DNA of 64,000 bases from Pseudomonas sp. P7548 (lineage in GTDB: Bacteria; Pseudomonadota; Gammaproteobacteria; Pseudomonadales; Pseudomonadaceae). Made by a program: the position numbers and the translations under genes. The DNA lies in the NCBI RefSeq assembly GCF_013386585.1, contig NZ_JACARO010000039.1, positions 37,904-101,903 of the forward strand. Reading direction: 5' to 3'. Numbering within the stretch: the stretch's first letter is position 1; every line of letters starts with the position of its first letter. Under the pieces are notes generated by a model that was not told where the DNA came from, did not search any database, and was given only the letters and a program-made list of their open reading frames with translations. Below are positions 16,740 to 26,114 of the stretch, piece after piece.

Positions 16740-18517
16740 TGATCACCAAGACCCGCCAGAAAGCCCGCCCCTTTGCCATCTCGCGCTGGAGCGTCCAGCG
16801 CAAGCTGGTGCTGGCGTTCTGGCTGGTCAGCGTTATTCCCACCATGATCGCGGCCGAGCTGGCCGCCACCACGTTGTCGCAGATTTTCGACAGCAACGTG
16901 CGGATCTGGCTGCAAGAATCGACCAAGATCGTCAAGGACGAGATTGGCGACATCCTTCACGACAACGCGCGCATGGCCAAGCTGTTCTTGCGCTACACCA
17001 GCCCGCCCTCGTCCAAACAGGCTGCTCGGCATGATCGGCTCACCGCCGACATTGCCGATGCCACGGACATCGACGTGGTGGCGCTGATTCGCGTCAGCGA
17101 TCACAAGGTGGTGTTCAGCACGGCCGCCGATGACATCGTCAAGCAGATCAACCTGACCAGCAACGCGGTGTTGCAGACGGTGCAAGTGGCCGGCGTCAGT
17201 ACGGGGTTGGTGGTCTCGACCTTCGAGACCAATCGCGATGGCGAGGATTACCTGCTGCTGGTCGCCACCTACCTGGACAGCAGCTTCCTCACCAGCGTGG
17301 CCGATGTGCATTCCCTGGACCTGCGTCTCTACCTGGCCAACCCCTCGGGCTTCTCCGAGATTTTCTCGACCCAGCGTTTCGAAGATCATCCCTCGCGCAT
17401 CCCCAAGGGGGTTGAAGCGGCGTTGCGCAGCACCAAGCAACCCAGTGAGCAATTCACCAGCAAGTACAGCGGGTTGTACTGGCCGATCTTCAACGATGCC
17501 GGTGAGCTGCAAGGTGTGATTTTCAGTGGTTTGCTGCGCCATACCAGCCTGGTGGGGCTGGTGAACCAGAGCAATCTGTTCGTGCTGATTTTCCTGCTCA
17601 GTTCGGCACTGTCCCTGGCGGCGGGGGTGCTGGTGTCGCGGCGCCTGACCAAGCCGTTGCGGGATTTGTCCCAGGGCGTGAATGCGGTGATCTCGGGCAA
17701 CTATGAACACCGCGTGCTGGTGAGCGGCGGCGATGAGCTGGCGCAGTTGAGCAGCACGTTCAACCACATGACCGAGCGCCTGGGCGAGTTGCATCACCTG
17801 GAAGCCCAACTGCGCCGGCGTGACCGCCTGCATGCCTTGGGCGAAGTCGCCATGGGCCTGGCCCATGAGATCCGCAACCCGTTGGGCATCATCAAGACCG
17901 CCACGCAACTGCTGCACCGGCGCGCCGATCTGGCGGAAACCGACAAGCGCCATTTGGAATACGTGATCAGCGAGGTCAGCCGTATCAACGACCTGATCAC
18001 CGAGTTCCTCGATTTCGCCAAGCCCAACCCACCGTTGCGCACGCTGCAGGCGGCACGCCCGGTGGTGGAAGAGATCCTCGGCTTCTGCGGCCCGGAGCTG
18101 TCTACCCATAACATCGATGCACAGATCGATGACCAGGCGCCCGGCGCGACGATCTACGCCGATGCCAAGCAGCTCAAGCAGGCCTGCCTGAACCTGATCC
18201 TCAACGCCATCGACGCCATGCCTGAAGGCGGGCGCCTGACGCTGGGCATCCGCAGCGACGACGACAACACGATCATCAGCATTGCCGACACCGGCCAAGG
18301 GATCCCGGCGGACATGATCGAGCGCATCTTCACACCGTTTGTCACTACCAAGGCCTCGGGCACTGGCCTGGGCCTGGCCAAAGTCTATTCGATCATGGAA
18401 AGTCACGACGGCAGCATCGAATGTGCCAGTGAGAAAGATGCCGGCGCCACGTTCAGCCTGTACATTCCGGCTAACGGCGAAGACGACGGGGATGATGAGG
18501 AAGGTCATGACGCATAA
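16739..18517 (+). CDS. Membrane sensor histidine kinase of the sigma-54 operon
   Basis: A 592-residue kinase: TM1 at about 22-44, a periplasmic sensor region of about 230 residues, TM2 at about 278-300, HAMP at 300-352, a HisKA domain with phosphorylated His376 in MGLAHEIRNPLG, and an ATPase domain with NLILNAIDAM, DTGQGIP and GTGLGL. It starts at ATG 16739 overlapping the acyltransferase stop and overlaps the regulator gene by eleven bases. Being inside the biosynthetic operon, it probably senses the pathway's signal. Confidence 0.9.
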   Translation: MITKTRQKARPFAISRWSVQRKLVLAFWLVSVIPTMIAAELAATTLSQIFDSNVRIWLQESTKIVKDEIGDILHDNARMAKLFLRYTSPPSSKQAARHDRLTADIADATDIDVVALIRVSDHKVVFSTAADDIVKQINLTSNAVLQTVQVAGVSTGLVVSTFETNRDGEDYLLLVATYLDSSFLTSVADVHSLDLRLYLANPSGFSEIFSTQRFEDHPSRIPKGVEAALRSTKQPSEQFTSKYSGLYWPIFNDAGELQGVIFSGLLRHTSLVGLVNQSNLFVLIFLLSSALSLAAGVLVSRRLTKPLRDLSQGVNAVISGNYEHRVLVSGGDELAQLSSTFNHMTERLGELHHLEAQLRRRDRLHALGEVAMGLAHEIRNPLGIIKTATQLLHRRADLAETDKRHLEYVISEVSRINDLITEFLDFAKPNPPLRTLQAARPVVEEILGFCGPELSTHNIDAQIDDQAPGATIYADAKQLKQACLNLILNAIDAMPEGGRLTLGIRSDDDNTIISIADTGQGIPADMIERIFTPFVTTKASGTGLGLAKVYSIMESHDGSIECASEKDAGATFSLYIPANGEDDGDDEEGHDA

Positions 18518-19904
18518 CGTATTGGTGGTCGACGACGAACCCAAGCTGTGTGACTTGTTGTCGTCGGCCCTGAGCCAGAGCGGCATCCAGGTGTTTACCG
18601 CAGGCAACGGCCTGCATGCGCTCAAGGTGCTGGAACAGGAAGACATCGACCTGGTGATCAGTGACTGGCGCATGCCGGGCATGGACGGGCCGGCGCTGCT
18701 GGCCGAGATCAAGGTGCGCTACCCGCACTTGCCGGTGATTGTGATGACGGCCTACAGCACGGTGAAAAACGCCGTGCAGTCGATGCGTAACGGTGCGTAT
18801 GACTACATCGCCAAGCCGTTCGACATCGATGAACTGGACATCACCGTGGCCAAGGCCTTGCAGTTTCGCGACATCATGCGCGACAACGCCCGCCTGCGCG
18901 CCGAGCTGGATGAACATGCCCAGTTCGACAGCCTGGTGGGTGACAGCCCCGCGTTTCGCAAAGTGTTGCAGGCGGTGGATTCGGTACGCGACAGCAACGC
19001 CACCATCCTGCTGACCGGCGAAAGCGGAACCGGCAAGGAAATGGTCGCGCGCGCCATCCACAAGCACGGCAGTCGCGCCGACAAACCCTTTGTCGCGGTC
19101 AACTGCGCCGCGATCCCGGAAGGCCTGCTGGAAAGCGAAATGTTCGGCCACCGCAAAGGCGCGTTCACCGGCGCCGTGGCGGACCGGGTAGGGCGCTTCA
19201 TGCAGGCTGACAAAGGCACACTGTTTCTCGACGAAGTGGGCGACATGCCCCTGGCGTTGCAGGCCAAGATCCTGCGCGCGCTGCAAGAGCGGGTGATCGA
19301 ACCGGTGGGCGACCCGCGTGAGCGCAAGGTCGATGTGCGCGTGATCGCCGCCACCAACAAGAATTTGCTGGACGCGGTCGCCAATAAAGAGTTTCGCGAA
19401 GACCTGTATTACCGCCTCAACGTGTTCCCGATCCCGCTGCCTGCCCTGCGTGAGCGCGTGGAAGACATCGCGCCCCTGGCCCGCCACTTCGCCCAGACCC
19501 TGAGCGCCACGGCCGGCAAGCGCATCACCGGTTTCAGTGCCGAGGCGTTGCAAGCGATGGCGGCCTACAGCTGGCCGGGCAATATCCGTGAGCTGCAGAA
19601 CTGTGTGGAACGGGCGACCATTGTGGCGGCATCGCCGGTGATCGAGGACATTGACCTGCCGGGTTATCTGTTCGCTTCCAAACCGAGCGAAGGCGGGGTG
19701 GCAACGATCCTCAGTGACGGCCCGGGGATTCCCCAGGACCTCGACGCGGCGCTGGCTGAGGTGGAAAAGGCTTACATCCTGGCAGCCTTGCAGGAGAGCA
19801 ATGGGGTGCAGGCGGCGGCAGCGGCGAAAATCGGGATATCGGAGCGAAGCTTCTGGTATCGCCTGAAGAAGCTGGGCATCCAGGTCGACAAAATAGTCCG
19901 CTGA
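18507..19904 (+). CDS. Sigma-54-dependent response regulator (NtrC family)
   Basis: A 465-residue activator: receiver domain (D9-D10, phosphoacceptor Asp53 in ISDWRMPGMD, Lys in YIAKPFD), AAA+ domain with Walker A GESGTGKE, the sigma-54 contact loop GAFTGA and Walker B GTLFLDEVG, then a Fis-type helix-turn-helix (GVQAAAAAKIGISERSFWYRLKK). ATG 18507 follows GAGGAAGG. It is the cognate partner of the upstream kinase and closes the operon, which has its own sigma-54 promoter, so positive autoregulation is likely. Confidence 0.93.
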   Translation: MTHNVLVVDDEPKLCDLLSSALSQSGIQVFTAGNGLHALKVLEQEDIDLVISDWRMPGMDGPALLAEIKVRYPHLPVIVMTAYSTVKNAVQSMRNGAYDYIAKPFDIDELDITVAKALQFRDIMRDNARLRAELDEHAQFDSLVGDSPAFRKVLQAVDSVRDSNATILLTGESGTGKEMVARAIHKHGSRADKPFVAVNCAAIPEGLLESEMFGHRKGAFTGAVADRVGRFMQADKGTLFLDEVGDMPLALQAKILRALQERVIEPVGDPRERKVDVRVIAATNKNLLDAVANKEFREDLYYRLNVFPIPLPALRERVEDIAPLARHFAQTLSATAGKRITGFSAEALQAMAAYSWPGNIRELQNCVERATIVAASPVIEDIDLPGYLFASKPSEGGVATILSDGPGIPQDLDAALAEVEKAYILAALQESNGVQAAAAAKIGISERSFWYRLKKLGIQVDKIVR

Positions 19905-19920
19905 CACCCTGAGGTCCAAA

Positions 19921-20010
19921 TGTGGGAGCGGGCTTGCTCGCGAAAGCGGTGTGTCAGTCAAATAGGGTCCAACTGAACCTCCGCATTCGCGAGCAAGCCC
20001 GCTCCCACAG
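19921..20010. repeat. REPIN (GTGGGAGCGGGCTTGCTCGCGA family)
   Basis: Perfect outer units TGTGGGAGCGGGCTTGCTCG and its complement, ending CCCGCTCCCACAG, lie between the convergent ends of the sigma-54 regulator and glpM. Confidence 0.9.
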
Positions 20011-20026
20011 TTTTGATTACATTGGG

Positions 20027-20365
20027 TCAGGCGTGGACGCGTACCCACACGCTGACCAGCACGGTCGCGGCCATCAACCATGCTACTGCTGCGACGGCCA
20101 AAGACGCCTCCAGCCGCATCCGGTCGACCATCACATACAGCGTCGCCAAATACACAAAGTACGGAATGATCGACCACATCCCGAACAGGATCGTGGTCTT
20201 CAGGTCGTCCACCGAACGGCCCTTGCCGACGATGTAATGGGCGATCAGCGCGAAGGTCGGGAACAGCGGCACCAGGCCTGCGATGTAGTAGTTCTTGGTC
20301 TTGGCCAGCGCGGCCAGGATCAGCACGACCGCTGCGCCCAGGGCAGCCTTGAGTAACAGATCCAT
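20027..20365 (-). CDS. glpM: GlpM family inner-membrane protein
   Basis: A 112-residue protein with four hydrophobic segments, starting MDLLLKAALGAAVVLILAAL and containing KTKNYYIAGLVPLFPTFALIAHY, as in GlpM. GlpM was named from P. aeruginosa, where it affects alginate production; its biochemical role is unknown. Its start overlaps the aauR stop by one base, placing it at the end of the acidic amino acid gene cluster rather than beside the glp genes ten kilobases away. Confidence 0.8.
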   Translation of the reverse strand: MDLLLKAALGAAVVLILAALAKTKNYYIAGLVPLFPTFALIAHYIVGKGRSVDDLKTTILFGMWSIIPYFVYLATLYVMVDRMRLEASLAVAAVAWLMAATVLVSVWVRVHA

Positions 20366-21702
20366 CAGTGGCTCAACCCGTATTTCTTGACCTTGTCGAA
20401 CAGCGTGGTCTTGGCCATCCCGAGTTCCAGGCTGGCCTGGGTCAGGTTGCCGCCGCTGCGTTGCAGTGCATCGTTGAGCAGGTTGCGTTCGAACGCCTCC
20501 ACCGCTTCGGTAAACGCCAAGCCGTGGTTGCCACTGCCGGTGCCGCTTTTCTTGAAGGCGGGCAGGCCCAGGGCGAAGCGTTCGGCGACGTTGCGCAGCT
20601 CACGTACGTTGCCCGGCCAGTCGTGGCTCATCAGGCTCGACAGGGTCTGGTTGTCCAGTTCCGGCGCGGTGCGGTCGAAGCGCAGGGACGACTGCTGCAG
20701 AAAGTGCTCGAACAGTTGCAGGATGTCTTCGCGGCGCTCGCGCAGGGGCGGCAGTTCCAGGGTGACCACGTTGAGGCGGTAGTACAGGTCGCTGCGGAAC
20801 TGGTTGGCGCGGCTCAGCTCATCGAGGTCGGACTTGGTGGCGGCGATCACCCGGCAATCCACCGCAACGCTCTGGTTCGACCCCAGGCGTTCGAGGGTGC
20901 GCTCCTGCAAGACCCGCAGCAGTTTGATCTGCAGGTTGATCGGCATGCTTTCCACTTCATCGAGGAACAGCGTGCCCTCGTGGGCGTGCTCGATCTTGCC
21001 GATGCGACGCTTGCCGGCGCCGGTGAAGGCGTTGGCCTCGTGGCCGAAGATCTCGCTTTCAAACAGGTTTTCCGGCAAACCGCCGCAGTTCAGTGCCACG
21101 AACTGGTGAGTGTGGCGTCGGCTGAAATCATGCAGGCACCGCGCAACCAATTCCTTGCCGGTACCGGTCTCACCTTCGATCAGCACGTTGGCCGAGGTGT
21201 CGGCGACGTTGGCGATCAGTTCGCGCAGGTTCTGCATGGCCGGCGAGCGCCCGATGATGCGACCTTCCAGGGAGTCGCGTTCGGCCAGTTGGCGGCGCAG
21301 CGACCAGACTTCCCGGGCCAGGCCACGTTGCTCCAGGGCACGGCGGACCACATCCACCAGACGCTCGGGGGAAAAGGGTTTTTCCATGAAGTCGTAGGCG
21401 CCGTTGCGCATGGCGCCGACGGCCATGGAAATGTCGCCGTGCCCGGTGATCAACACCACCGGCAGGCTTTTATCCAGGGCCTTGAGGCGCGTCAGCAGTT
21501 CCAGGCCGTCGATGCCCGGCAGGCGGATGTCGCTGATGACGATGCCGGCAAAGTTTTCGCCGATGCGCTTGAGCGCTTCCTCGGCGCTGCCCACACCCAC
21601 GCTGGGAATATCTTCCAGCGCCAGGGCTTGCTGGCAGCCGAGCAGCACATGGGGGTCGTCTTCGACGATCAGGACGGTGAGGTCTTTAGGATCTGTTTTC
21701 AT
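20365..21702 (-). CDS. aauR: Response regulator of acidic amino acid uptake (sigma-54 activator)
   Basis: A 445-residue DctD/NtrC-type regulator: receiver with Asp in ISDIRLPGID, AAA+ domain with Walker A GETGTGKE and Walker B GTLFLDEVE, and a Fis-type helix-turn-helix at the end. The sigma-54 contact loop reads NAFTGA rather than GAFTGA. Synteny with aatJQMP and a DctB-like kinase identifies it as AauR, which activates glutamate, aspartate and glutamine uptake in P. putida. It is coupled to aauS by a four-base overlap. Confidence 0.9.
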   Translation of the reverse strand: MKTDPKDLTVLIVEDDPHVLLGCQQALALEDIPSVGVGSAEEALKRIGENFAGIVISDIRLPGIDGLELLTRLKALDKSLPVVLITGHGDISMAVGAMRNGAYDFMEKPFSPERLVDVVRRALEQRGLAREVWSLRRQLAERDSLEGRIIGRSPAMQNLRELIANVADTSANVLIEGETGTGKELVARCLHDFSRRHTHQFVALNCGGLPENLFESEIFGHEANAFTGAGKRRIGKIEHAHEGTLFLDEVESMPINLQIKLLRVLQERTLERLGSNQSVAVDCRVIAATKSDLDELSRANQFRSDLYYRLNVVTLELPPLRERREDILQLFEHFLQQSSLRFDRTAPELDNQTLSSLMSHDWPGNVRELRNVAERFALGLPAFKKSGTGSGNHGLAFTEAVEAFERNLLNDALQRSGGNLTQASLELGMAKTTLFDKVKKYGLSH

Positions 21703-23603
21703 GTCGACTCAGCTTTTTGAGTGCCCGCCAACGGCAGGCACAAGACAAAGGCAGTACCACCACTGGCCGGGTGTTCCACGGCAAGGTTGCCGCCGGTGGC
21801 CGCCGCGAGGCTGGCGGAAAGGGTCAGGCCCAGCCCCAGGCCTTGCTCGCCGGGCTTGGTGGTGAAGAACGGTTCGAACAAATGCTTGCGCGCCTCGGGG
21901 TCGATGCCGTGGCCGTTGTCGCGCACCTGCAGGCGATATTTGCCGTCGCTGCTGCTGCCTTCGAGCCACAACTGCGGCGCCGGTTGTGCCTGCATGGCGT
22001 CCAGGGCGTTGCCGATCAGGTTGACCAGGATCTGCTCCAGGCGCGTCTGATCGATTTGCAGTTGGGCGTTGGCGAAGTCGCGGTGCAGGGTCAGCGGCAA
22101 GCTGTCCAGGCGCGCACCAAGCACCTGGAAGGCAGCCTCCACGGCCTTGGCGAGGCTGGCTTCGCCCTGGTCATCACCGCGCCGGGCAAAGGAGCGCAGG
22201 CTGGCGGTGATGCGGCCCATGCGGTCGATCAGTTCGTTGATGGTCTTGAGGTTGGCGCTGGCGGTGTCCAAGGCGCCACGCTCGAGGAAGCGCACCGTGT
22301 TGCCAGACAAAGTGCGCAGCGCGGCCAGTGGCTGGTTCAGTTCGTGGGCGATGCTGGTGGACATCTGACCGATGGCAGCCAGTTTGCCAGCCTGTACCAG
22401 CTCATCCTGGGCGCGGCGCAGGGTCTCTTCGGCCTGGCGCCGTTCGCGGATCTGGCCCTTGAGTCGTTCGTTGCTGGCGCGCAGGTCGGCGGTGCGTTCG
22501 GCAATCCGACGTTCGAGCTGGCTGTTGGCTTCCTGCAAGGCTTCCCGCGCGGCGAGGCGGGTGGCGATGACTTTGCGCCGCTCGTTCCAGGCAATCAGCA
22601 GGAATGCGACCAGGCCAAAGGCCACGGCCACCAGGATGCCCTGGTTGATGGCGGCCCGGCGCAGGTCATTGAGCGGGGTGAGCAGGGTGAAATTCCACGG
22701 TGTGTCATTGAGCGGGCGAGTTTGTGCCAGGTAGCTGACTTCGTGCTCGTCGTTGACCACTTCACTGTTGGCCGGGAAGGTCAGTTTTTCGGTGCCTTCG
22801 TTCAGGCGCTCGCGGGCCAGGGGCTCAAGCTCGTTCAGCGTCGCCCAGTAATATTGCAGGCTGTGGGCCAGGCGTTCCTTGGTGTCGTCGCTCAGCGGGC
22901 GCACAGCCTTGAGGCGGCGGGCCGGGTCGCTGGACAGAATGATGATGCCGTTCTCGTCGCTCACGAAGGCTTCGAGGCGTGCGCGCTGCCAGCGTTCTTC
23001 AAGGGCTTCGAGGCGCACCTTGACCACGGCGACGCCGATGATCTTGCCGTGCTCTTCCAGGCCATGGGCCAGGTAGTAGCCGGGTTCGCCGTTGGTGCTG
23101 CCGATGCCGTAGAAACGGCCGGGTTGGCCGCGCACGGCATTCTGGAAATAGGCGCGAAAGGACAGGTCTTCACCTTGGTAACTGTCGGCATCGCGCCAGT
23201 TACTGGTGGCCAGCACACGGCCGGTGGTGTCCATCACGTAGATGGCCCGACTGCGACTGCGTCGATTCAGGCCTTCGAGGTAATCGTTGACGGTCTTGCG
23301 GGTTTCCTGATTCGGGTCGGCCAGCAGCGTCGACACGCTGGATTCCAGTTCCAGCAGGCTGGGCAGGTAGGTGTATTTGCTCAGTTCGCTTTCGACGGTA
23401 CGGGCGTGCAGCTCCAGCTGGCGTTCGCCGTTGTCGCTGAGGGTGCGGATGCCATAGTACTCACTGACCCAGAAGCCGATATAACCCAAGCCGATCATCA
23501 GGGCGATGATCAACGGCGGCAGGAACAGTTGGCGAATCAGACGAGGCTTCACGGCAAGTGATGGCGGCGCGGCGCGATAGGGGTTGGGGTCGCATTTCAT
23601 CAC
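21699..23603 (-). CDS. aauS: Sensor kinase of acidic amino acid uptake
   Basis: A 634-residue DctB-type histidine kinase. TM1 lies at about 27-48 (LFLPPLIIALMIGLGYIGF), followed by a large periplasmic double-Cache-like sensor, TM2 near 320-340, a coiled coil, HisKA with SIAHELNQPLAALR and an ATPase domain with NLIGNALDAM, DNGHGI and GLGLGL. ATG 23603 or the next ATG at 23600 may be used. A REPIN separates it from aatP. Confidence 0.9.
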   Translation of the reverse strand: MMKCDPNPYRAAPPSLAVKPRLIRQLFLPPLIIALMIGLGYIGFWVSEYYGIRTLSDNGERQLELHARTVESELSKYTYLPSLLELESSVSTLLADPNQETRKTVNDYLEGLNRRSRSRAIYVMDTTGRVLATSNWRDADSYQGEDLSFRAYFQNAVRGQPGRFYGIGSTNGEPGYYLAHGLEEHGKIIGVAVVKVRLEALEERWQRARLEAFVSDENGIIILSSDPARRLKAVRPLSDDTKERLAHSLQYYWATLNELEPLARERLNEGTEKLTFPANSEVVNDEHEVSYLAQTRPLNDTPWNFTLLTPLNDLRRAAINQGILVAVAFGLVAFLLIAWNERRKVIATRLAAREALQEANSQLERRIAERTADLRASNERLKGQIRERRQAEETLRRAQDELVQAGKLAAIGQMSTSIAHELNQPLAALRTLSGNTVRFLERGALDTASANLKTINELIDRMGRITASLRSFARRGDDQGEASLAKAVEAAFQVLGARLDSLPLTLHRDFANAQLQIDQTRLEQILVNLIGNALDAMQAQPAPQLWLEGSSSDGKYRLQVRDNGHGIDPEARKHLFEPFFTTKPGEQGLGLGLTLSASLAAATGGNLAVEHPASGGTAFVLCLPLAGTQKAEST

Positions 23604-23646
23604 AGATGCCTTGGGTCAACCAGAGCTTACCGGCCTGCGCGGGCCC

Positions 23647-23735
23647 TGTGGGAGCGGGCTTGCTCGCGAAGGCGGTGTGTCAGTCAAAGATGCAGTGGCT
23701 GATGTACCGCTTTCGCGAGCAAGCCCGCTCCCACA
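23647..23735. repeat. REPIN (GTGGGAGCGGGCTTGCTCGCGA family)
   Basis: Inverted units TGTGGGAGCGGGCTTGCTCG and its complement ending CCCGCTCCCACA lie between aatP and aauS, inside what is otherwise a single transcription direction. Such a hairpin may lower read-through from the transporter genes into the regulatory genes. Confidence 0.9.
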
Positions 23736-23771
23736 ATTGGCCCGGCTTTTACAGTGGAAGCTTTGTAGGGC

Positions 23772-24506
23772 TTAGTGCTGCAGGATTTTCTCGAGGAAGT
23801 GCTGCGCGCGTTCGGAACGGGCGCTGATGTCGCCGAAGAACTCTTCTTTCGGGCAGTCCTCGATGATCTTGCCGGCGTCCATGAAGATCACGCGGTCGGC
23901 CACTTTACGGGCGAAGCCCATTTCGTGAGTCACGCACATCATGGTCATGCCTTCGTGGGCCAGCTGCACCATCACGTCGAGCACTTCGTTCACCATCTCC
24001 GGGTCCAGCGCCGAGGTCGGTTCGTCGAACAGCATGACGATCGGGTCCATGGCCAGGGCGCGGGCGATCGCCACACGTTGTTGCTGGCCGCCGGACAGCT
24101 GGCCCGGGTGCTTGTGGGCATGGGCCGACAGGCCGACGCGGTCGAGCAGTTGCAGGCCTTTCTTGGTGGCCTCTTCCTTGCTGCGACCCAGCACCTTGAT
24201 CTGCGCGATGGTCAGGTTTTCGGTGATGGTCAGGTGCGGGAACAGCTCGAAGTGCTGGAACACCATGCCCACGCGCGAACGCAGTTTCGGCAAGTCTGTC
24301 TTCGGGTCGGCAATGGAGGTGCCGTCGACCACGATGTCGCCTTTCTGGAACGGTTCCAGCGCGTTGACGCACTTGATCAGGGTGGACTTACCCGAGCCCG
24401 ACGGCCCGCACACCACGATCACTTCGCCTTTTTTAACCTCGGTGCTGCAATCGGTCAGCACCTGGAAGTCGCCATACCACTTGTTGATGTTCTTGATAGA
24501 GATCAT
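23772..24506 (-). CDS. aatP: Glutamate/aspartate ABC transporter ATP-binding protein
   Basis: A 244-residue ABC ATPase of the polar amino acid type: Walker A GPSGSGKST, signature LSGGQQQR, Walker B VMLFDEP and the switch His in VTHEMG. It powers uptake by the AatQM permease. Four-base overlap with aatM shows translational coupling. Confidence 0.93.
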   Translation of the reverse strand: MISIKNINKWYGDFQVLTDCSTEVKKGEVIVVCGPSGSGKSTLIKCVNALEPFQKGDIVVDGTSIADPKTDLPKLRSRVGMVFQHFELFPHLTITENLTIAQIKVLGRSKEEATKKGLQLLDRVGLSAHAHKHPGQLSGGQQQRVAIARALAMDPIVMLFDEPTSALDPEMVNEVLDVMVQLAHEGMTMMCVTHEMGFARKVADRVIFMDAGKIIEDCPKEEFFGDISARSERAQHFLEKILQH

Positions 24507-25174
24507 ACGGCAAACCTTTTTTGCAGACGCTTGACCAGCAGCGAGGCGGAAAAGCTGATGATGAAGTAGACGACACCGGCGAAGATCAGGAACTCGTTGG
24601 AGCGGCCGATGATGTCGCCGTTGGAGCGGGCGGAGTTGAGGAAGTCCACCAGGCCCACGGTGTAGACCAGCGAGGTGTCCTGGAACAGGATGATCGACTG
24701 TTGCAGCAGCAACGGGGTCATCTTGCGGAACGCCTGGGGCAGGATGATCAGGCGCATGGTCTGGCCATAGGTCATGCCCATGGCCTGTGCCGCCGCCATC
24801 TGGCCTTTAGGGATCGACTGCACGCCGGCCCGCACGATTTCACAGAAGTACGCGGCTTCGAACATCATGAAGGCCACGACGCAGGAGGTGAACGCGCCGA
24901 TCGGGGTGTCTTCGCCGGTGATCCAGCGCAGCACGAACGGCACCGCCAGGTAGAACCAGGTGATCACCAGCAGCAGCGGGATCGAGCGGAAGTAGTTCAC
25001 GTAGGCGCCGGCCACGCGGGACAGCAGTTTGCTGGACGACAGGCGCATCAGCGCCAGGACCGTACCAAGGGCAATACCGCCGACCACGCCCATGACCATC
25101 AACTGCAAGGTCATGACCATGCCGTTCCACAGGCCCGGGATGGCGGGGATGATGCCGCTGAAATCGAAGTCCAT
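24503..25174 (-). CDS. aatM: Glutamate/aspartate ABC transporter permease
   Basis: A 223-residue inner-membrane permease with about five helices. The EAA loop that docks the ATPase is visible as AAAQAMGMTYGQTMRLIILPQAFRK in the C-terminal half. Its start overlaps the aatQ stop by one base and its end overlaps aatP by four. It pairs with AatQ to form the channel. Confidence 0.92.
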   Translation of the reverse strand: MDFDFSGIIPAIPGLWNGMVMTLQLMVMGVVGGIALGTVLALMRLSSSKLLSRVAGAYVNYFRSIPLLLVITWFYLAVPFVLRWITGEDTPIGAFTSCVVAFMMFEAAYFCEIVRAGVQSIPKGQMAAAQAMGMTYGQTMRLIILPQAFRKMTPLLLQQSIILFQDTSLVYTVGLVDFLNSARSNGDIIGRSNEFLIFAGVVYFIISFSASLLVKRLQKRFAV

Positions 25175-25920
25175 TATTTACCCCCCACGGAGATCAGGCC
25201 GGGCACGGCGACTTTCTTCTCGACCAGGCGCATGAGCAGCATCAGGCTCATGTTCAGGGTGAAGTAGATCAGCGTGGCCAGGGTGAAGGCTTCAAACAGG
25301 TTGGCCGAGAACTCGGCGGTCTGCTTGGTCTGCGCCAGCAATTCCATCAGGCCGATCAAGGACGCCACGGAGGAGTTCTTGAAGACGTTGAGGAATTCCG
25401 AGGTGAGCGGCGGAATGATGATCCGGTAGGCCTGGGGCAGCAGCACGTTCCAGTAGATCTGCGGCAGCTTGAAGCCCATGGCCCGCGCGGCGGATTCCTG
25501 GCCCCGTGGCAGCGCCTGGATACCGGTGCGTACTTGCTCACAGACGCGAGCGGCGGTGAACAGGCCCAGGCACACGACAACGCTCAGGTAGGCCGAGGTG
25601 GTCGGGTTCAGGTCTTGTTTGTACCAGTCCTGCAGGTTCTGCGGCAGCATGTCCGGTACCAGGAAGTACCAGATGAACAGCTGAACCAGCAGCGGCACGT
25701 TACGAAACAGTTCCACGTAGCAGGTCGCGATGCCCGATACGATGCGGTTTGGCACGGTGCGCATGACGCCCAGAATGGACCCCAGCAGCAAGGCGATAAT
25801 CCATGCCACGACAGCGATGGCGATGGTCCAGCCCAGGCCGGCGATGTACCAGTCGAGATAAGTCTCGCTGCCAACGCCGGTGGACTTGAAGAACACGCCC
25901 CAGTCCCAGTTGTAATTCAT
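25174..25920 (-). CDS. aatQ: Glutamate/aspartate ABC transporter permease
   Basis: A 248-residue permease with several membrane helices and the EAA loop SAARAMGFKLPQIYWNVLLPQ. ATG 25920 (MNYNWDWGVFF) was chosen because GGGAGA precedes it; the longer frame adds eleven residues of no family character. The gap of 194 bases to aatJ may contain an mRNA processing or attenuation signal that favours binding-protein synthesis. Confidence 0.92.
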   Translation of the reverse strand: MNYNWDWGVFFKSTGVGSETYLDWYIAGLGWTIAIAVVAWIIALLLGSILGVMRTVPNRIVSGIATCYVELFRNVPLLVQLFIWYFLVPDMLPQNLQDWYKQDLNPTTSAYLSVVVCLGLFTAARVCEQVRTGIQALPRGQESAARAMGFKLPQIYWNVLLPQAYRIIIPPLTSEFLNVFKNSSVASLIGLMELLAQTKQTAEFSANLFEAFTLATLIYFTLNMSLMLLMRLVEKKVAVPGLISVGGK

Positions 25921-26114
25921 TAGGGTCTCCCCTCGAGATCGATCGATGTACAAGCACCCGCTTGGGGAAGATCCTTTCCCGCCTGACGGTGAACGCCAGG
26001 CACACGCGATCGGCTCGAAAACCGCCAGGTCGAGTGTTCCACATTAAAGCCAGCAGGTAGTAACAGACGCCTGAGGGAGGGTTGGCTCCCTCAGGAGATA
26101 AGCTTAGTCAGGTA

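Noticed and set aside
16532..18712. A 726-codon open frame antisense to the sensor kinase gene, and similar long frames opposite other genes (for example 13297-14985, 21717-23561, 51432-53294)
   Set aside because: These are shadow frames caused by high GC at third codon positions; the opposite strand encodes clearly recognisable proteins and the shadows show no domains.
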